Below, in pieces: positions 51,501 through 59,963 of a DNA stretch of 64,000 nt (position 1 is its first letter; each line of letters starts with the position of its first letter). A model generated the notes under the pieces. That model was not told the DNA's origin. It made no database searches and saw only the letters and a program-made list of their open reading frames with translations. The DNA is from Acanthopleura granulata (taxonomy: Eukaryota > Mollusca > Polyplacophora > Chitonida > Chitonidae): contig JABBOT010000003.1 in the NCBI GenBank assembly GCA_016165875.1, positions 31,353,663 through 31,417,662 on the forward strand. Direction: 5' to 3'. Position numbers and translations under genes: made by a program.

Positions 51501-54500
51501 GTAGAAATCAGTTATGGCAACAGAATAAAAACTACGATGTGCAAGTGTGTATGTACACAGGACACTAGAATTCAGTTTTTGGATTCCTTTCTACATTTGG
51601 AGATACATGCATGCACTAATACTTCTGATGTGTCATTTCTGGAAAGTAGGCAAATACACATTTATTATCACATATAGGTTTTCTGTATGTTCGTGTAGTT
51701 CAGTTGCCTGTACATGTGATGATAAGATTAAAAATGACCAAATATGTGTAGGATGATATTAGTATGTCTTTAGGCGAAATATGCAAGCACCTGTGTGTGT
51801 GTGTGTGTACCATTGTCCAGATAAATATAGTATACATGCATATATATGAACACACATTTTAATCATTGAAAATTATTAGAATGCATTATATGCATGTGAA
51901 CGTATCTACATGAATTTGCAGAGTGATCTGCACTCAAAGCTTTTGTTGTGTTCTGTAATCTTTGACATACATAGGTATGATATCGTGACACTTTCAGGAA
52001 GTACATTGACCAAATCTATTTGCCTTCTCATTATAAATGTACCTGTGTAACACTACATGTATTGGTGCTTTTAATAATTTATCATACATGTAGATGTTTG
52101 AGGGTGAGCAAACATTGATTTTACATGAATGAAGCATCTCTGCGTCCAGTTTGCAAAGTACTCACCGTGCACCTGCTGTTAATAAATATGCAAATTAATA
52201 TTAATATACATAATTTAAATTATGATGCAGGTGTAAACGACTCCTGTGCAAGCAGTTAAAAATGCATGTACATGGGTCTCAAGTTACATCTACATGCACC
52301 AAGCTACAATTGGGCTGCAGCTTTACACATACTGTGAAATTTTGTTTTATTCAGGCTTCATTAGGTTGTCTGTGCCCATACACCTGACAGATGTACAGGT
52401 GCAAGTATTCTTGAACCTATGGCATTAAAACCTAAATCAAATAAATAAAGTGTTTATGCCCTTGTTAAGGTGGAGCAGTTTTGGAGGAGTGGGGTATAAA
52501 TTCATTCCCCCAAAGAATACATGTAAATGTAAATTATGAAGAAACCTATACCTAGGAAATTTTACAAATCTTATTGAATTCTGATTCAGTAGCTTTTATG
52601 CCTGATTGAATTTTGTATTCGTTCGTTGGTATCTTTTTCATATGTTATTTTCAAATGGTAACTTGACAGTAATACTCTAATTCTCTATACGTCTTCACAT
52701 AAAAAAATTATTTGTGAAATTTGGTGCAGTAGTATAAAGTTTAAAGGATGTCCTAAATAAAAGCACAACTTTTTCTTGACATCATACGTGTATCATACTT
52801 AAGCATGTGAGGCACAATGTGCTTCAAGCATTTTAATTATTGTTATGTCACATTTTTGAATAAAGAAACCGAGGAAACCACACCTGTATATCCACTTTTA
52901 AGAAGAAAGTTTCTTTTGTAAAGCAGTTAGTTCACTAGGTGTAAAGAGTTCCCAAGGCTATTTGTTATGTACTAGGTCACGTTCTGGGTCAATTTTGTTG
53001 TTGTTCTTCTTAGATGACCCACTTGTAAGTAATCATCTTCAACCTCATGTGCTCACAATTACATGTACATTTATTCCGGTTAAAAAATATGCCTCACTGA
53101 ATGTGCCTCTGTTTTAGTTGTACATGTAATTACAGTGAATACTTTCGCCTGAATGAACTATTAATACCACATGTATTTATATATACGTTGTGCTTGTATG
53201 TATATATAAGTATTGTAATTATTGTTATAACCAGCTGCAGAACAGAGACATGTTCGTAACCAGTCCCTGTCACTTGTTTGGCAAGAGATGCACTGGGATG
53301 GTTAGAGCGAGTTGACATTCTCTGTGCACTTCCCAGTTTTATCTCTGCCCGGTGAGCGTTCAGAGGCATGTTCTGCTTTGCCCAAGTTTTGATTTGGAAG
53401 CAGCAGGTTTTCAGGTTCCTGAAAGCCTGGAGTTGTCACCTGCTGAATATAATCACCTGTGCTCAGGTAGGTGAGATCGTTGAATAGTTAATTAACTGGT
53501 TGTTTTCTGGTGTTTCAGCTGAGGATATGTATGATTCTGACGAGAGCTTTATGTCCACGGAGACTCTGAGGTCCATCTCTAGGAGGGTTAGTGGCATTAT
53601 TATTAATTGTATAATAATCTCTGCACATTGGGTCGAGAGATCTGGGATCAGTCGACCAAGCATTGAGAGCCTAGAGCAAGGAAACCGGATTGGTCGGCCC
53701 GGTGGCAGTGTAATGTGACCGGGCAGGCTGTTGCGTCTGTTGTCTCCAGCATGATGTACCAGGCATCACATAACCGAAAAATTGTTGAGTTTGAAGTAAA
53801 ACACAAGCATACATAGAAGTACATACTAAAATGAAATACCTGTACCAGCTTTTCGTGGCACATGTGTTTGTTTTAGTAGTACATTCATGTGGACACATTT
53901 GAAGACTATTTGGACAGGCTTTGGCCTTTGTGTAATTATATTGAACGCATGAGTATACTTCTAATTCAAGAAGTGTGGCAGAAAATCAATTTTTCACTGA
54001 CCTTATTTGATTTTGGCATTGCCCTGAAATTTAGTGTGTAGTATCTGAAGTAAATCAGGTGAAAACAGCATGATCGGTTGTTTGTCTTTGCAGTGACATT
54101 TTATAAGCAAACTGGTAACCCTAGTACTCCTTGTGTGATGAGTCCGTTCAGCTTTGACCCTGATTGCCATTGCAGGGGAAAGGCATTCCGTTTGATTATC
54201 TTGCCTCGTCATTAGTACAATGTACACATATGAAAAGTGATAGCATTTTTACTTGAACTTATCAAAATTGCAGAATCGTCCCCTGACCGGGGATGATGAA
54301 ATGAGTGAAAAGCTAACGAGGAAGGTGCAACACGCTGCACGGCGCCAGCAGAAGCAGCGAGAGCAGAAACGACTACGCATGGCACAGGAGATCCAGCGGC
54401 GTCTGGAGGAAGTGGACGTCAAACAGCGCGAGTTGGAAGAAAGGGGGGTTAAAGTGGAACAGTCCATACGTAATGAAGGAGCTGGTGAGTTTGAAGAGAA

Positions 54501-56925
54501 GGGGCGTTAAAATGGTACAGCCCACATGTAATGAATAGGCAGATGACTGGAAGAGAGGAGAGTGAAATGGGACAGTCCATACGTAATGATGTGGCAGGTT
54601 GTATGAAAGAGGAGTGGGGGTGGGATGAAAGAGTGGCAGCCTACAAACACTCTGTCCAGTGCTGGGATTAAACTCGCAACACAATCCCTGGAGCCTTGGA
54701 GTCCTGCATCCAGCTACATGCACATCTTTCTCCCTCACAGATGGCATCGAGACGTTTATTTGGTCCTGTACAGAAAAGTGGTTAGATGATCAACAACAGC
54801 AAAACATATCTGTAAATGTGCAATGCAGTATTCTGTTGTAATAAAGATGACCGCATTACAAGCCTCACAATCATGCATTGTGTAAAGCCACATTAAGCCG
54901 TATATAGAAAACGTTTTGCAATTGTTTGTGTACATTGGTTGCATGTGTATATTGTGGCTGTTTCTGACGTGATATTTGACCCACCCTGTACGTGTGTATA
55001 TTGTGGCTGTTTCTGACGTGATATTTGACCCACCCTGTATGTGTGTATTTGTAGAAGCTGCACCTTCACCGGAAGCCAGCGAGCTCCTGGAGGAGTGGTT
55101 AAATCTAGTCCACGAGAAAAACGCCCTGGTCAGATACGAGTCAGAACTCATGGTCCAGTACGTCCATTTTTACATTGCGTGTGTTGTTAGGAACTTGTAT
55201 TCCTAGGAATTTGAACACTTAGCTCCTCTTTTTTTTAAGTGGCAAAATAAAAAAAGAAAGTCCCTTTTTTTTTTGACTGCCAAGCTACATTTTAGTTCCT
55301 TGAGGTAAAATTTGACGTCCGAATAACATGGCAGTCTTTCTCTGAAGTCCAGAAAAGGTAAAAAGGAAAAAATATTGAGAAAGGATGTATAGTTTGCTCT
55401 GTTTTCCTCAGATCGTAAGGTTCCGAATTCTGAGTCTTCCCCAGACAGTAGCAGGGTATTCTGAAATATGAATTGTAAGACAATGGTGTTTTATCTGTTT
55501 TCAGGGCTAAAGAACTGGAATTAGAGGACCGTCAGAGTCGATTAGAACAACAGCTGAGGGAGAAGATGGGGCACTCCGGTAAGTGGTCAAAATGTGATAG
55601 ATTTTGGATATCAGACACAATCCACCACAATGACATTTGTCTCCGTTATCACACCCTGCCACATTTGCCACTGGAATCCCTTTGCATATTTTCTTAATAG
55701 GTTTTGGCTCAGTTCTGTGACGTGGCCAGGTTTACTAAGTACATGTATGTGAACCAGTCATTCTGCTTCTGGCGCTAGTTCCTAGAGGTCATGATATCTA
55801 ACCCAGCAGTGTTGTGTGAGAATCAACATGTTGGGTTTATTTGAGAAGTATCAGCATGGTCCATAATTACACGGTTTCAACTGAACTTTAGTATTTTTCA
55901 AGCAACACATTTTGCTTGATTCAGACGTCTGACCTTACTGGGTCACGTAAGAGGTTTTTGTGAAGTTTGGTTAACTTCTTATCAGAAAAAATTTAATATT
56001 GGCATTGAAAGTATCATTTTAGCACCTTTCAAAACAGTAATCCAACACTTTACCATTCACTTGTAATATGGTTGAGTGTGACTATCTATATGCAGACAAG
56101 GACAAGACCAATGAAGACATAGCTGCGGAGCAGGCCATCTTGAATGAGCTGCTAGAGGTGGTGGAGGAAAGAGATAACCTGGTGGCCATGCTAGAGGAAG
56201 AAAGACTCAGGTATGTACAGGAGAATTCTGCATGTAGAAGTAGAAACATGCACATGCCCTTCTACAGTAACCTGTGAAGCTAGACAGGAAATGCCATTTC
56301 AGGGGAGCTAACTCTATTAGGAAAATTGTATAGTATAAGCCTGGGGGCTTTGGTTATCGAGGGGCTTCGTGCCCCAGCAATGACCAAGATGCCTTTTGCC
56401 AAGGGGTCGCTTTGAGTTCAAGTCCAGCTCATGCTGGCTTCCTCTCTGGCCATACGTGGGAAGGTCCAATGGTCGTGGGTTTCCCCAGGGCTCTGCCCAG
56501 TTTCCTCCCACAATAACCCACCCATCCGTCAGATAAGTGACATATTCTCGAGTATGGCGTAAAACACCAGCCAAATAAATAAATAAATTTAGAAAGCATT
56601 CATATACAGGTGACTACTTTTATGTGCCAATCTGTGTCAGGGCCAAGGTTTTCAACATAGTTTGTGCCTATAATGTTTTATGTAGAGAAACCTGTTAATG
56701 AACCAAAAATTTAAAAATACTTTTATAGGTTTTATAGGTTTGTATATGTATCTCGTATTTGACAAAAAGCATATTTCACTCTACTTTTCTTTCAGGCAAC
56801 AAGAAGAGGACAAGGATTTGGAATCGATCATGTTACAGAAGGGCTTTATGCTCTCACCACTCGGTCACACAGAGAAGCTGAAAACGAAGGACTATTCCTC
56901 CGAGTCGGATACGCCGTTTGTCTGA
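28915..56925 (+). CDS. MICAL: MICAL-family F-actin methionine monooxygenase, MICAL3-like (26 coding exons)
   Basis: Joined exons: 28915-29196, 31466-31673, 32767-32889, 35982-36083, 36328-36584, 37081-37338, 37840-38045, 38938-39056, 39576-39729, 40026-40074, 40384-40531, 40843-40958, 41358-41432, 41819-42025, 43025-43226, 43807-43892, 44429-44519, 44910-45096, 47400-47560, 48483-51365, 53519-53586, 54274-54484, 55055-55157, 55505-55578, 56096-56210, 56796-56925. All phases match, giving 2204 residues. The protein uses FAD and NADPH to oxidise actin methionines and disassemble filaments, and binds Rab GTPases through its C-terminus (family knowledge). Visible here are GAGPCG (99-104), EKRD (122-125), GADG (229-232), GDSLLE (405-410), a CH domain (519-635), a complete LIM ligand set (787-843) and a bMERB coiled coil. 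Acidic blocks, the EEVRKS...IPFADD...FFTP block and overall order match vertebrate MICAL3. ATG 28915 is the first in-frame start under the first-exon model. Invertebrates usually have a single MICAL, so the symbol is given at family level. Confidence 0.95.
31187..31398 (+). mobile_element. tRNA-derived SINE, 5'-truncated, in intron 1
   Basis: It starts in the B-box region (TGCGGTCGCTGTGGGTTCAA) and runs through the body to an (AAATA)n tail, ending 68 bp before coding exon 2. Its orientation is opposite to the copy in intron 3. Confidence 0.88.
31466..31673 (+). CDS. MICAL: MICAL coding exon 2 (FAD-binding Rossmann motif)
   Basis: Residues 95-163 hold the dinucleotide-binding motif [12 protein letters not shown], the end of the second strand with EKRD, and the family signature [30 protein letters not shown] follows. 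Phase 0 in, phase 1 out. A SINE copy ends 68 bp upstream of its acceptor. Confidence 0.95.
32767..32889 (+). CDS. MICAL: MICAL coding exon 3 (FAD domain)
   Basis: The acceptor TTTCCCAG precedes [20 protein letters not shown] and a GLIEPPE segment, both strongly conserved in MICALs. The exon ends in phase 1 at the donor GTAAGC. Confidence 0.95.
33031..33286 (-). mobile_element. Full-length tRNA-derived SINE in intron 3
   Basis: It begins with TTTATTTATTTATTTGATTG and ends with the complement of the tRNA-like head (ACTGAGCCACGGAGGCCCC). It begins 141 bp after exon 3. Open frames here are SINE sequence. Confidence 0.9.
35982..36083 (+). CDS. MICAL: MICAL coding exon 4 (FAD domain, GADG motif)
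   Basis: Residues 205-238 code GWRAKILPE and [19 protein letters not shown] (229-232) is the DG motif, which in this flavoprotein class contacts FAD and NADPH. The donor is ATG/GTGAGA. Confidence 0.95.
36328..36584 (+). CDS. MICAL: MICAL coding exon 5 (FAD domain)
   Basis: The exon codes [32 protein letters not shown] and [19 protein letters not shown], among the most conserved MICAL segments. It leaves in phase 0 at AAT/GTAAGT. Confidence 0.96.
37081..37338 (+). CDS. MICAL: MICAL coding exon 6 (FAD domain, GD motif)
   Basis: Residues 325-410 include [19 protein letters not shown] and end in LVGDSLLE, the GD motif that binds the FAD ribose and pyrophosphate in this fold. Phase 0 on both sides, so it could be skipped without a frameshift, but that would remove catalytic residues. 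Confidence 0.96.
37840..38045 (+). CDS. MICAL: MICAL coding exon 7 (end of FAD domain)
   Basis: The exon begins [20 protein letters not shown], which completes the FAD site, and continues with LAERESIF and [11 protein letters not shown]. It is followed 68 bp later by a SINE that pairs with an inverted neighbour. Confidence 0.96.
38114..38382 (+). mobile_element. Full-length tRNA-derived SINE in intron 7
   Basis: A complete head (GGGGGCCTCCGTGGCTCATT), B-box GTTCAAGTCC, body and (AATA)n tail are present. The next SINE, inverted, starts about 67 bp downstream. Confidence 0.9.
38450..38605 (-). mobile_element. tRNA-derived SINE, truncated, inverted partner in intron 7
   Basis: TATTTGATTGGTGTTTTACG then GAATATTTCACTTATA and GGTGGGAGGAAACT mark the complement of the SINE 3' half. 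It is truncated before the head. Confidence 0.85.
38938..39056 (+). CDS. MICAL: MICAL coding exon 8 (linker between FAD and CH domains)
   Basis: The exon codes [20 protein letters not shown] and a less conserved linker ending in KRARN. Its acceptor follows a long T-rich tract (about 38904-38934). Confidence 0.92.
39576..39729 (+). CDS. MICAL: MICAL coding exon 9 (CH domain, first half)
   Basis: Residues 519-569 hold LLRWCQNLL and [19 protein letters not shown], the core helices of the calponin-homology fold found in every MICAL. The exon leaves in phase 2 at AT/GTAAGT. Confidence 0.95.
40026..40074 (+). CDS. MICAL: MICAL coding exon 10 (CH domain, 49-nt small exon)
   Basis: This short exon codes [16 protein letters not shown], matching the CH-domain segment that ends NNQL in MICAL2 and MICAL3. 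It restores phase 0. Its small size makes it easy for gene finders to miss. Confidence 0.93.
40384..40531 (+). CDS. MICAL: MICAL coding exon 11 (CH domain, second half)
   Basis: [20 protein letters not shown] and [17 protein letters not shown] finish the CH domain at about residue 635. The exon ends in phase 1. Confidence 0.95.
40843..40958 (+). CDS. MICAL: MICAL coding exon 12 (linker)
   Basis: The exon codes a Ser/Lys-rich linker, [20 protein letters not shown], which parallels the ISFLSKLGQTISRKRSP segment of MICAL3. Phase 1 in, phase 0 out. Confidence 0.85.
41358..41432 (+). CDS. MICAL: MICAL coding exon 13 (linker, 25 codons)
   Basis: A charged exon ([19 protein letters not shown]) lies between TTTTCTGCAG and GAG/GTAAGG. 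It is 75 nt, phase 0 on both sides, so it could be an alternative cassette exon. Confidence 0.8.
41575..41665 (+). mobile_element. Very old SINE-like remnant in intron 13
   Basis: GATGCTGGGTTTCTCTGAAC, CATTTCCTTCACACAT and GAACTGAAATATTCTGGCTG follow the order of the SINE body at low similarity. Confidence 0.35.
41819..42025 (+). CDS. MICAL: MICAL coding exon 14 (linker before LIM)
   Basis: The exon codes 69 residues with [19 protein letters not shown], which parallels the NQNKVKYMATQLLAKFE segment before the LIM domain of vertebrate MICALs. Phase 0 on both sides. Read-through into the intron meets a stop at 42104-42106, which would give a FAD-CH-only product. Confidence 0.87.
42516..42556. 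repeat. A27 homopolymer followed by (GA)n
   Basis: Twenty-seven A residues are followed by GAGAGAGAGA in intron 14. The minus-strand open frames over it begin in unrelated intron sequence and are not genes. It is a simple repeat or the tail of an unrecognised retroposon. Confidence 0.8.
43025..43226 (+). CDS. MICAL: MICAL coding exon 15 (LIM domain, first zinc site and most of the second)
   Basis: [20 protein letters not shown] and [12 protein letters not shown] supply ligands C787, C790, H808, C811, C814 and C817. The exon ends in phase 1 within the second finger. Confidence 0.96.
43807..43892 (+). CDS. MICAL: MICAL coding exon 16 (end of LIM domain and basic cluster)
   Basis: The acceptor TTCCCTAG leads into LFYCFRHF, which supplies C840 and H843 and completes the LIM set. 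A basic cluster, RSRRKR, follows at the place where MICAL2 and MICAL3 also carry basic (NLS-like) residues. The donor AAG/GTATTA is weaker than the others. Confidence 0.9.
44164..44395 (+). mobile_element. tRNA-derived SINE immediately upstream of exon 17
   Basis: The head is partly lost (GGTTAGCGCTCCAGTG). The B-box GTTCAAGCCC, body and AAATAAATAAATAAAATAA tail are clear. Only about 33 bp separate the tail from exon 17. Confidence 0.87.
44429..44519 (+). CDS. MICAL: MICAL coding exon 17 (acidic linker)
   Basis: [19 protein letters not shown] and [10 protein letters not shown] are coded between TCTCTTTTAG and a GTAAGA donor. A SINE ends only about 34 bp before this exon, so its tail lies in the branch-point region. 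Confidence 0.85.
44910..45096 (+). CDS. MICAL: MICAL coding exon 18 (acidic block shared with MICAL3)
   Basis: [27 protein letters not shown] and [13 protein letters not shown] align in order with the MICAL3 region holding GTPERIELEN and QAEHNLSS followed by acidic runs. This is one of the clearest reasons to call the gene MICAL3-like. Confidence 0.9.
45276..45392. mobile_element. Hairpin element (MITE-like), copy 1, in intron 18
   Basis: GGCCCACTTGCATGAAGCC on the left pairs imperfectly with the right end (CGTGCACATGGGCC). Inner arms (ACGAGCAC... and ...ACATGCTC) also pair. It shares its layout and words with copy 2, 370 bp downstream. Confidence 0.6.
45645..45775. mobile_element. Hairpin element (MITE-like), copy 2, in intron 18
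   Basis: The left arm 45661-45698 (AAGCCCTCTTAATACGAGCA...) and right arm about 45717-45757 (ending CTAAGAGGGCTT) pair over about 40 bp around a short loop. A GCCATGGCAA/TTGCCATGGC-type core is visible. Its relation to copy 1 supports a mobile family. Confidence 0.65.
46274..46320 (+). mobile_element. SINE tail remnant in intron 18
   Basis: ATTCTTGAGTACATAC, then GAAACACCGATCAAATAAAT, is the SINE 3' end with an internal change. Confidence 0.5.
47163..47296 (+). mobile_element. tRNA-derived SINE, 3' fragment, in intron 18
   Basis: GGAAGGTCCACCAGCAACTT through GTAAAACACCAATGAAATAA is the SINE 3' half. It ends about 103 bp before exon 19. Confidence 0.82.
47400..47560 (+). CDS. MICAL: MICAL coding exon 19 (acidic linker)
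   Basis: The exon codes [36 protein letters not shown] and a run of acidic residues. It begins after a (GT)n stretch and GTCAG, enters in phase 2 and leaves in phase 1. A SINE fragment ends about 100 bp upstream. Confidence 0.87.
47978..48400 (+). repeat. Three diverged copies of a unit of about 150 bp in intron 19
   Basis: Each copy carries a core like ATATCTTTCAAAACGCTACT, CCTTCTACAG and TTTTGTCCGATTTCAGCGAA. The cores begin near 47991, 48148 and 48291. The copies are well diverged, so the duplication is old or a repeated element inserted as an array. Confidence 0.65.
48483..51365 (+). CDS. MICAL: MICAL coding exon 20, giant 2883-nt exon for the disordered region
   Basis: Residues 1011-1971 are rich in Ser, Glu, Asp and Lys with no recognisable fold. 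Landmarks are [13 protein letters not shown] (from 1080), a basic cluster [10 protein letters not shown] (1124-1133), FFTP (1540), then [19 protein letters not shown] (from 1663) followed by a second FFTP (1693). This last pair is also found in vertebrate MICAL3, ahead of a helical charged stretch rich in [15 protein letters not shown] tetrapeptide resembles an SxIP-type microtubule-tip motif, but this is weak. The acceptor is TACTTTCAG and the donor GAAG/GTAAGG. Read-through reaches an in-frame stop at 51491-51493. Low complexity keeps parts of the other strand open, but those frames are shadows. Confidence 0.93.
51366..53518 (+). other. Intron 20, without recognised exons
   Basis: A 2.15-kb intron with a (GT)n tract at 51792-51808, a SINE tail remnant at about 52404-52449 (GTATTCTTGAACCTATGG, then ATCAAATAAATAAAG) and many TACATGTA words. 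No further coding exon is needed, because the phases of exons 20 and 21 match directly. Confidence 0.6.
53519..53586 (+). CDS. MICAL: MICAL coding exon 21 (entry to bMERB domain)
   Basis: The exon codes [20 protein letters not shown], comparable with the SEDSDLSSDD segment ahead of the Rab-binding domain in MICAL3. The acceptor TGTTTCAG is good, while the donor AGG/GTTAGT is less usual. Confidence 0.85.
54274..54484 (+). CDS. MICAL: MICAL coding exon 22 (bMERB helix 1)
   Basis: [40 protein letters not shown] and [10 protein letters not shown] are close to the first half of the bivalent Mical/EHBP Rab-binding domain. The segment is strongly helical and charged. Confidence 0.95.
54944..55052 (+). 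repeat. 49-bp tandem duplication abutting the exon 23 acceptor
   Basis: Two nearly identical 49-bp units start at 54944 and 54993 (TGTGTATATTGTGGCTG...). A partial third at 55042 reads TGTGTATTTGTAG and supplies the exon 23 acceptor. In the two full copies the equivalent place reads TTGTGG and lacks the AG. Confidence 0.85.
55055..55157 (+). CDS. MICAL: MICAL coding exon 23 (bMERB)
   Basis: [20 protein letters not shown] codes the conserved WxxLVxEKNxLxRYES block. The acceptor TTTGTAG lies inside the partial third copy of a 49-bp intronic repeat. Confidence 0.94.
55505..55578 (+). CDS. MICAL: MICAL coding exon 24 (bMERB)
   Basis: [20 protein letters not shown] is nearly identical to the vertebrate bMERB segment. 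Phase 2 in, phase 1 out. Confidence 0.95.
56096..56210 (+). CDS. MICAL: MICAL coding exon 25 (bMERB)
   Basis: [20 protein letters not shown] is the second-half helix of the domain, which in MICALs provides a second Rab site. The acceptor TATGCAG is short on pyrimidines. Confidence 0.95.
56343..56588 (+). mobile_element. tRNA-derived SINE in intron 25
   Basis: A diverged head (GGGGGCTTTGGTTATCGAGG), B-box GAGTTCAAGTCC, body with a short deletion and (AAATA)n tail are present. It lies 132 bp after exon 25. Confidence 0.85.
56796..56925 (+). CDS. MICAL: MICAL coding exon 26 (C-terminus and stop)
   Basis: [19 protein letters not shown] matches the EEDKDLEAAMLSKGFSL ending of vertebrate MICALs. 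It is followed by a tail of about 23 residues absent from MICAL3 and ends at TGA 56923-56925. Confidence 0.95.
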
Positions 56926-57348
56926 TTTCACATGCAGTCAAGTGATGTATGGTACGCGATTTCACAATCCATCACTGCACAGTTCTTCCACTTACTTCAG
57001 CTTTTCTGTGTGTGCTAACAAATCCTCCAAATCAGGCTTTTGTGTGAGGTGATGAGAATTTTGAATTGTCATTTGATGATCTGGTGTATGGATGAAGAAA
57101 ACCCTTGGAACATGTGTGCTTGGGCAGACCGGTAGCCTGACTGAACGTTGCCTCTTTCAGACTCAGCTTTGCTCTTTTGCGGCCAAGATGTTTAAGTGCG
57201 AAAAAGGTTGCTTGGGAGACACGGAAATTAAGGAAGAAGGCTGGTCTCCAACTGATGTACAAGTCCTGAGTGAATTTCAGGAAGCGAATAAGATTAGTCT
57301 AAGATACATTTTATTCGGTATAGAAGAGAGACATGTTACTGAGTTTTT

Positions 57349-57619
57349 GAGACATTGTAGAAGGCGCATAAGACATGAATGTGAGACAATGTAGCTGATG
57401 TGAGAAACTGGGCTCCGAGTCGTATCAAATGAGACAATACAGCCATTACATACAATACAGGCCTCTTAGACATTGCAGCTATTGTATGAGAAAGGCTGTG
57501 AAATGATGCAGCTCATGTTGAAAACTTATCTGAGGCACTGTAGCAAACGAGACAGGATGGTACAGGTGTCTGATACAGTGTAGCTTATGTGTAGTAAGGG
57601 TCTGTGAGACAATGAAGTC
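57349..57619 (+). repeat. Degenerate tandem array of a GAGACAnTGTAGCT motif
   Basis: About eight related words start near 57349, 57383, 57431, 57468, 57500, 57532, 57572 and 57606, spaced 32-48 bp apart. Several continue as nATGTGAGAAA. It lies in the probable 3' UTR. Confidence 0.65.
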
Positions 57620-58130
57620 AGTGTATTTGACTCAACTTATGAGGCAGTCAACACTCAACTAATATCAATATGTTAAGAGGCTGACTTCGCATCAATTTAA
57701 CAATTTTCTGGGACAACTACCAGAAATGCTCTGATGAATTAGTGGATCATGCTCTTAGATTGATGACAGTATACAGAAGGAATATAAAAATATGTACAAT
57801 ACATTTCCCCAGACATTTTCACAGACATAGATGTCAGCTTTAGGAAGCATCCTCTCAAAAGATGTAGCTACAACAATGAAAAAAAGCCCAAATCCTGTTT
57901 CCTTAAGAAATACCCTGTCGCAAGTTGCATAAATTTACTTTCTCACTACTGCTGCTCCACCAAGCTGTGTTTTGTTCATCTGAAAAATTGCAATAAGTCA
58001 ACTGCAGCAAGTAAACATAACTGTGGCTTGTCATTCATGCATTCATGCATGAAGGCCATGATGGAATGTATGACGTGGTTGTCTGCCCTTTGACTAAGAT
58101 ATTCTCATGATTAATGCAATTCATTACACT

Positions 58131-58138
58131 TGTAGATA
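58131..58138 (+). promoter_or_regulatory. Pumilio-type response words in the 3' UTR (first of four)
   Basis: TGTAGATA here, TGTAAATA at 58454-58461, TGTAAATA at 60436-60443 and TGTATATA at 60812-60819 all fit the Pumilio consensus UGUANAUA. AT-rich DNA makes chance matches possible. Confidence 0.4.
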
Positions 58139-58966
58139 CATGTGCATTATAATCCATTCTTTGACATCAGAACCAAACTTGTCAGTAATACTCAATGGTC
58201 CAGCATGTTGAACCAGGGGAAGTTGTCTGTAAGTAGATACTACTGTGGCTCTGTGAATTTGCCTGCACATGGTTTATATCCATGGTATGTTATGTTATTT
58301 AATTTTGTTTTTTATTCTTTCAAAGTCTGATCCTGATGGAAGCTGTACACTCACTGATGATAGACTTATTTGGGATATGTACAAGGGATATTAGAAATTT
58401 GGAGCCACACATAAATTGCCTGTAATTTAGCTGTATGATAAATCTGTACTCGTTGTAAATATGGATGTACCATTATAAACACTGCCAGGCTTTTAACGCG
58501 AATGAATGAATGTACGCATGCCATCAGATCACAAGGTTTGCGATTGGGTTTCTTTAGGCCACCTGAAGGGCGCACGATATTTATTCCAAAGTGGCCAGTT
58601 TCATTTTTACAGAATTATAGTTTGATAAGATAAATTGGAAGTGGATGTCATTAGGAATAACCACATGGGCTGTTCGTGACAATGTTTGCTCACTGGTGTA
58701 GTCTCGTCTTCTGAAATTGGCTACTTACTGAGGGTTTCAAACTTGTAAGCCTGCTCGATGATTCTGCATTTATGAAAAGATTAACTGAAAAGATTTGGAA
58801 GCTTATAGGCAATAGATGTTTTGGGCTGTGGTGTAGCTGAGTTAATTTCAAAGCCTAGCTAGACTATCATGTGAAACAGAGAATAGTCCAGTTTTTCAAA
58901 GCTGTAAATTTAACTACTATGGTATTTACTACCGTGACAGTTTCAGATTAATTCCATGTAGCGTTG

Positions 58967-58972
58967 AATAAA
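58967..58972 (+). terminator. Possible proximal polyadenylation signal
   Basis: AATAAA is followed within 20 bp by TTTTGATGTTTTTT, a T-rich downstream region. It would give a 3' UTR of about 2 kb. Confidence 0.35.
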
Positions 58973-59963
58973 TTTTGATGTTTTTTACACCTGGTCTGGT
59001 ACCTGGCTGTGCTGTAAGCAGTTGGAAAATGTAATACCTTAGTCATAATGGTTGAACTGTCCTCTGTAGCGGTTAGGTGAATCAACCATAAACTACATCT
59101 TACAGGAGAAACTTCAGTTGTTTCTTGAGACAAAGTACGAAGTAGGAAAGACTACAGATATTTGTCCATTAAACTGCTTCTTAGCAGAAACAACAACTTT
59201 ACAGCTGTGTGGGCTGACATTTCTGTACTCTCTATAACTTTCTCAGGCTGTTGCTAAGCTGTGTGATACAGGTGATTTTCATGATTTTCATAAATTAAGG
59301 CGCCATGGAGATTTAAGTAAGGTTTTTTTTCCTGTACAGCGTGTGTATGCGTGAACGCAGGCCTTTACATTGTGTCCTTGAGACTGATGATGGTTAATTG
59401 TAATATAACGAGATTGTAGTCCCTGTACTATAAGGTACGCATGCCTGTATTATTTGTGCTATGGTAACCTCTCTATTTTATCAATATGTACATTCTTTCT
59501 TTATATTATTTTTTTCTCACTCGAAAGTGATCTGTGATCGATGAGGCAAGTGTTTGTACTTTTTTTTTTAACATATATGATGTTGGCGCCAGTTATATTG
59601 CTGAAAAACTGAAACATAAATTGGTACATGTACTTGAAAAAAGAAACTAACAAAAACAAAACATGATTATTAAGCTTAAATACTGTTAACTTAAGTGTGT
59701 TTGTGTGTGGTTATTACTGGAGAGAGACTGTTGTTGTTGTAGCCTTTAAGGGCTGGTGTTTGTCTTGTTATTATTGTTATGGCTTTCAGTGACATCAGAA
59801 AAAGTAATGATGTTTTCTTTGTCCAGGTGCAAATTTTAAAAGAGTTATCAAACATGTTGTGCTGTGGTGACTACAGATGTAAAATTCAGCAAAATTCGGA
59901 AGTGTGTCGGAAAATGATTTCTGTTGAAATCCTGACAGAAAATTGCATTTATGGTACATGAAG

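Noticed and set aside
56911..56922. C-terminal PDZ-binding motif (TPFV)
   Set aside because: The -2 residue is Pro, not Ser or Thr, so it is not a class I ligand.
57092..57394. 100-codon open frame after the MICAL stop
   Set aside because: No recognisable domain, overlaps the motif array and lies in the probable 3' UTR.
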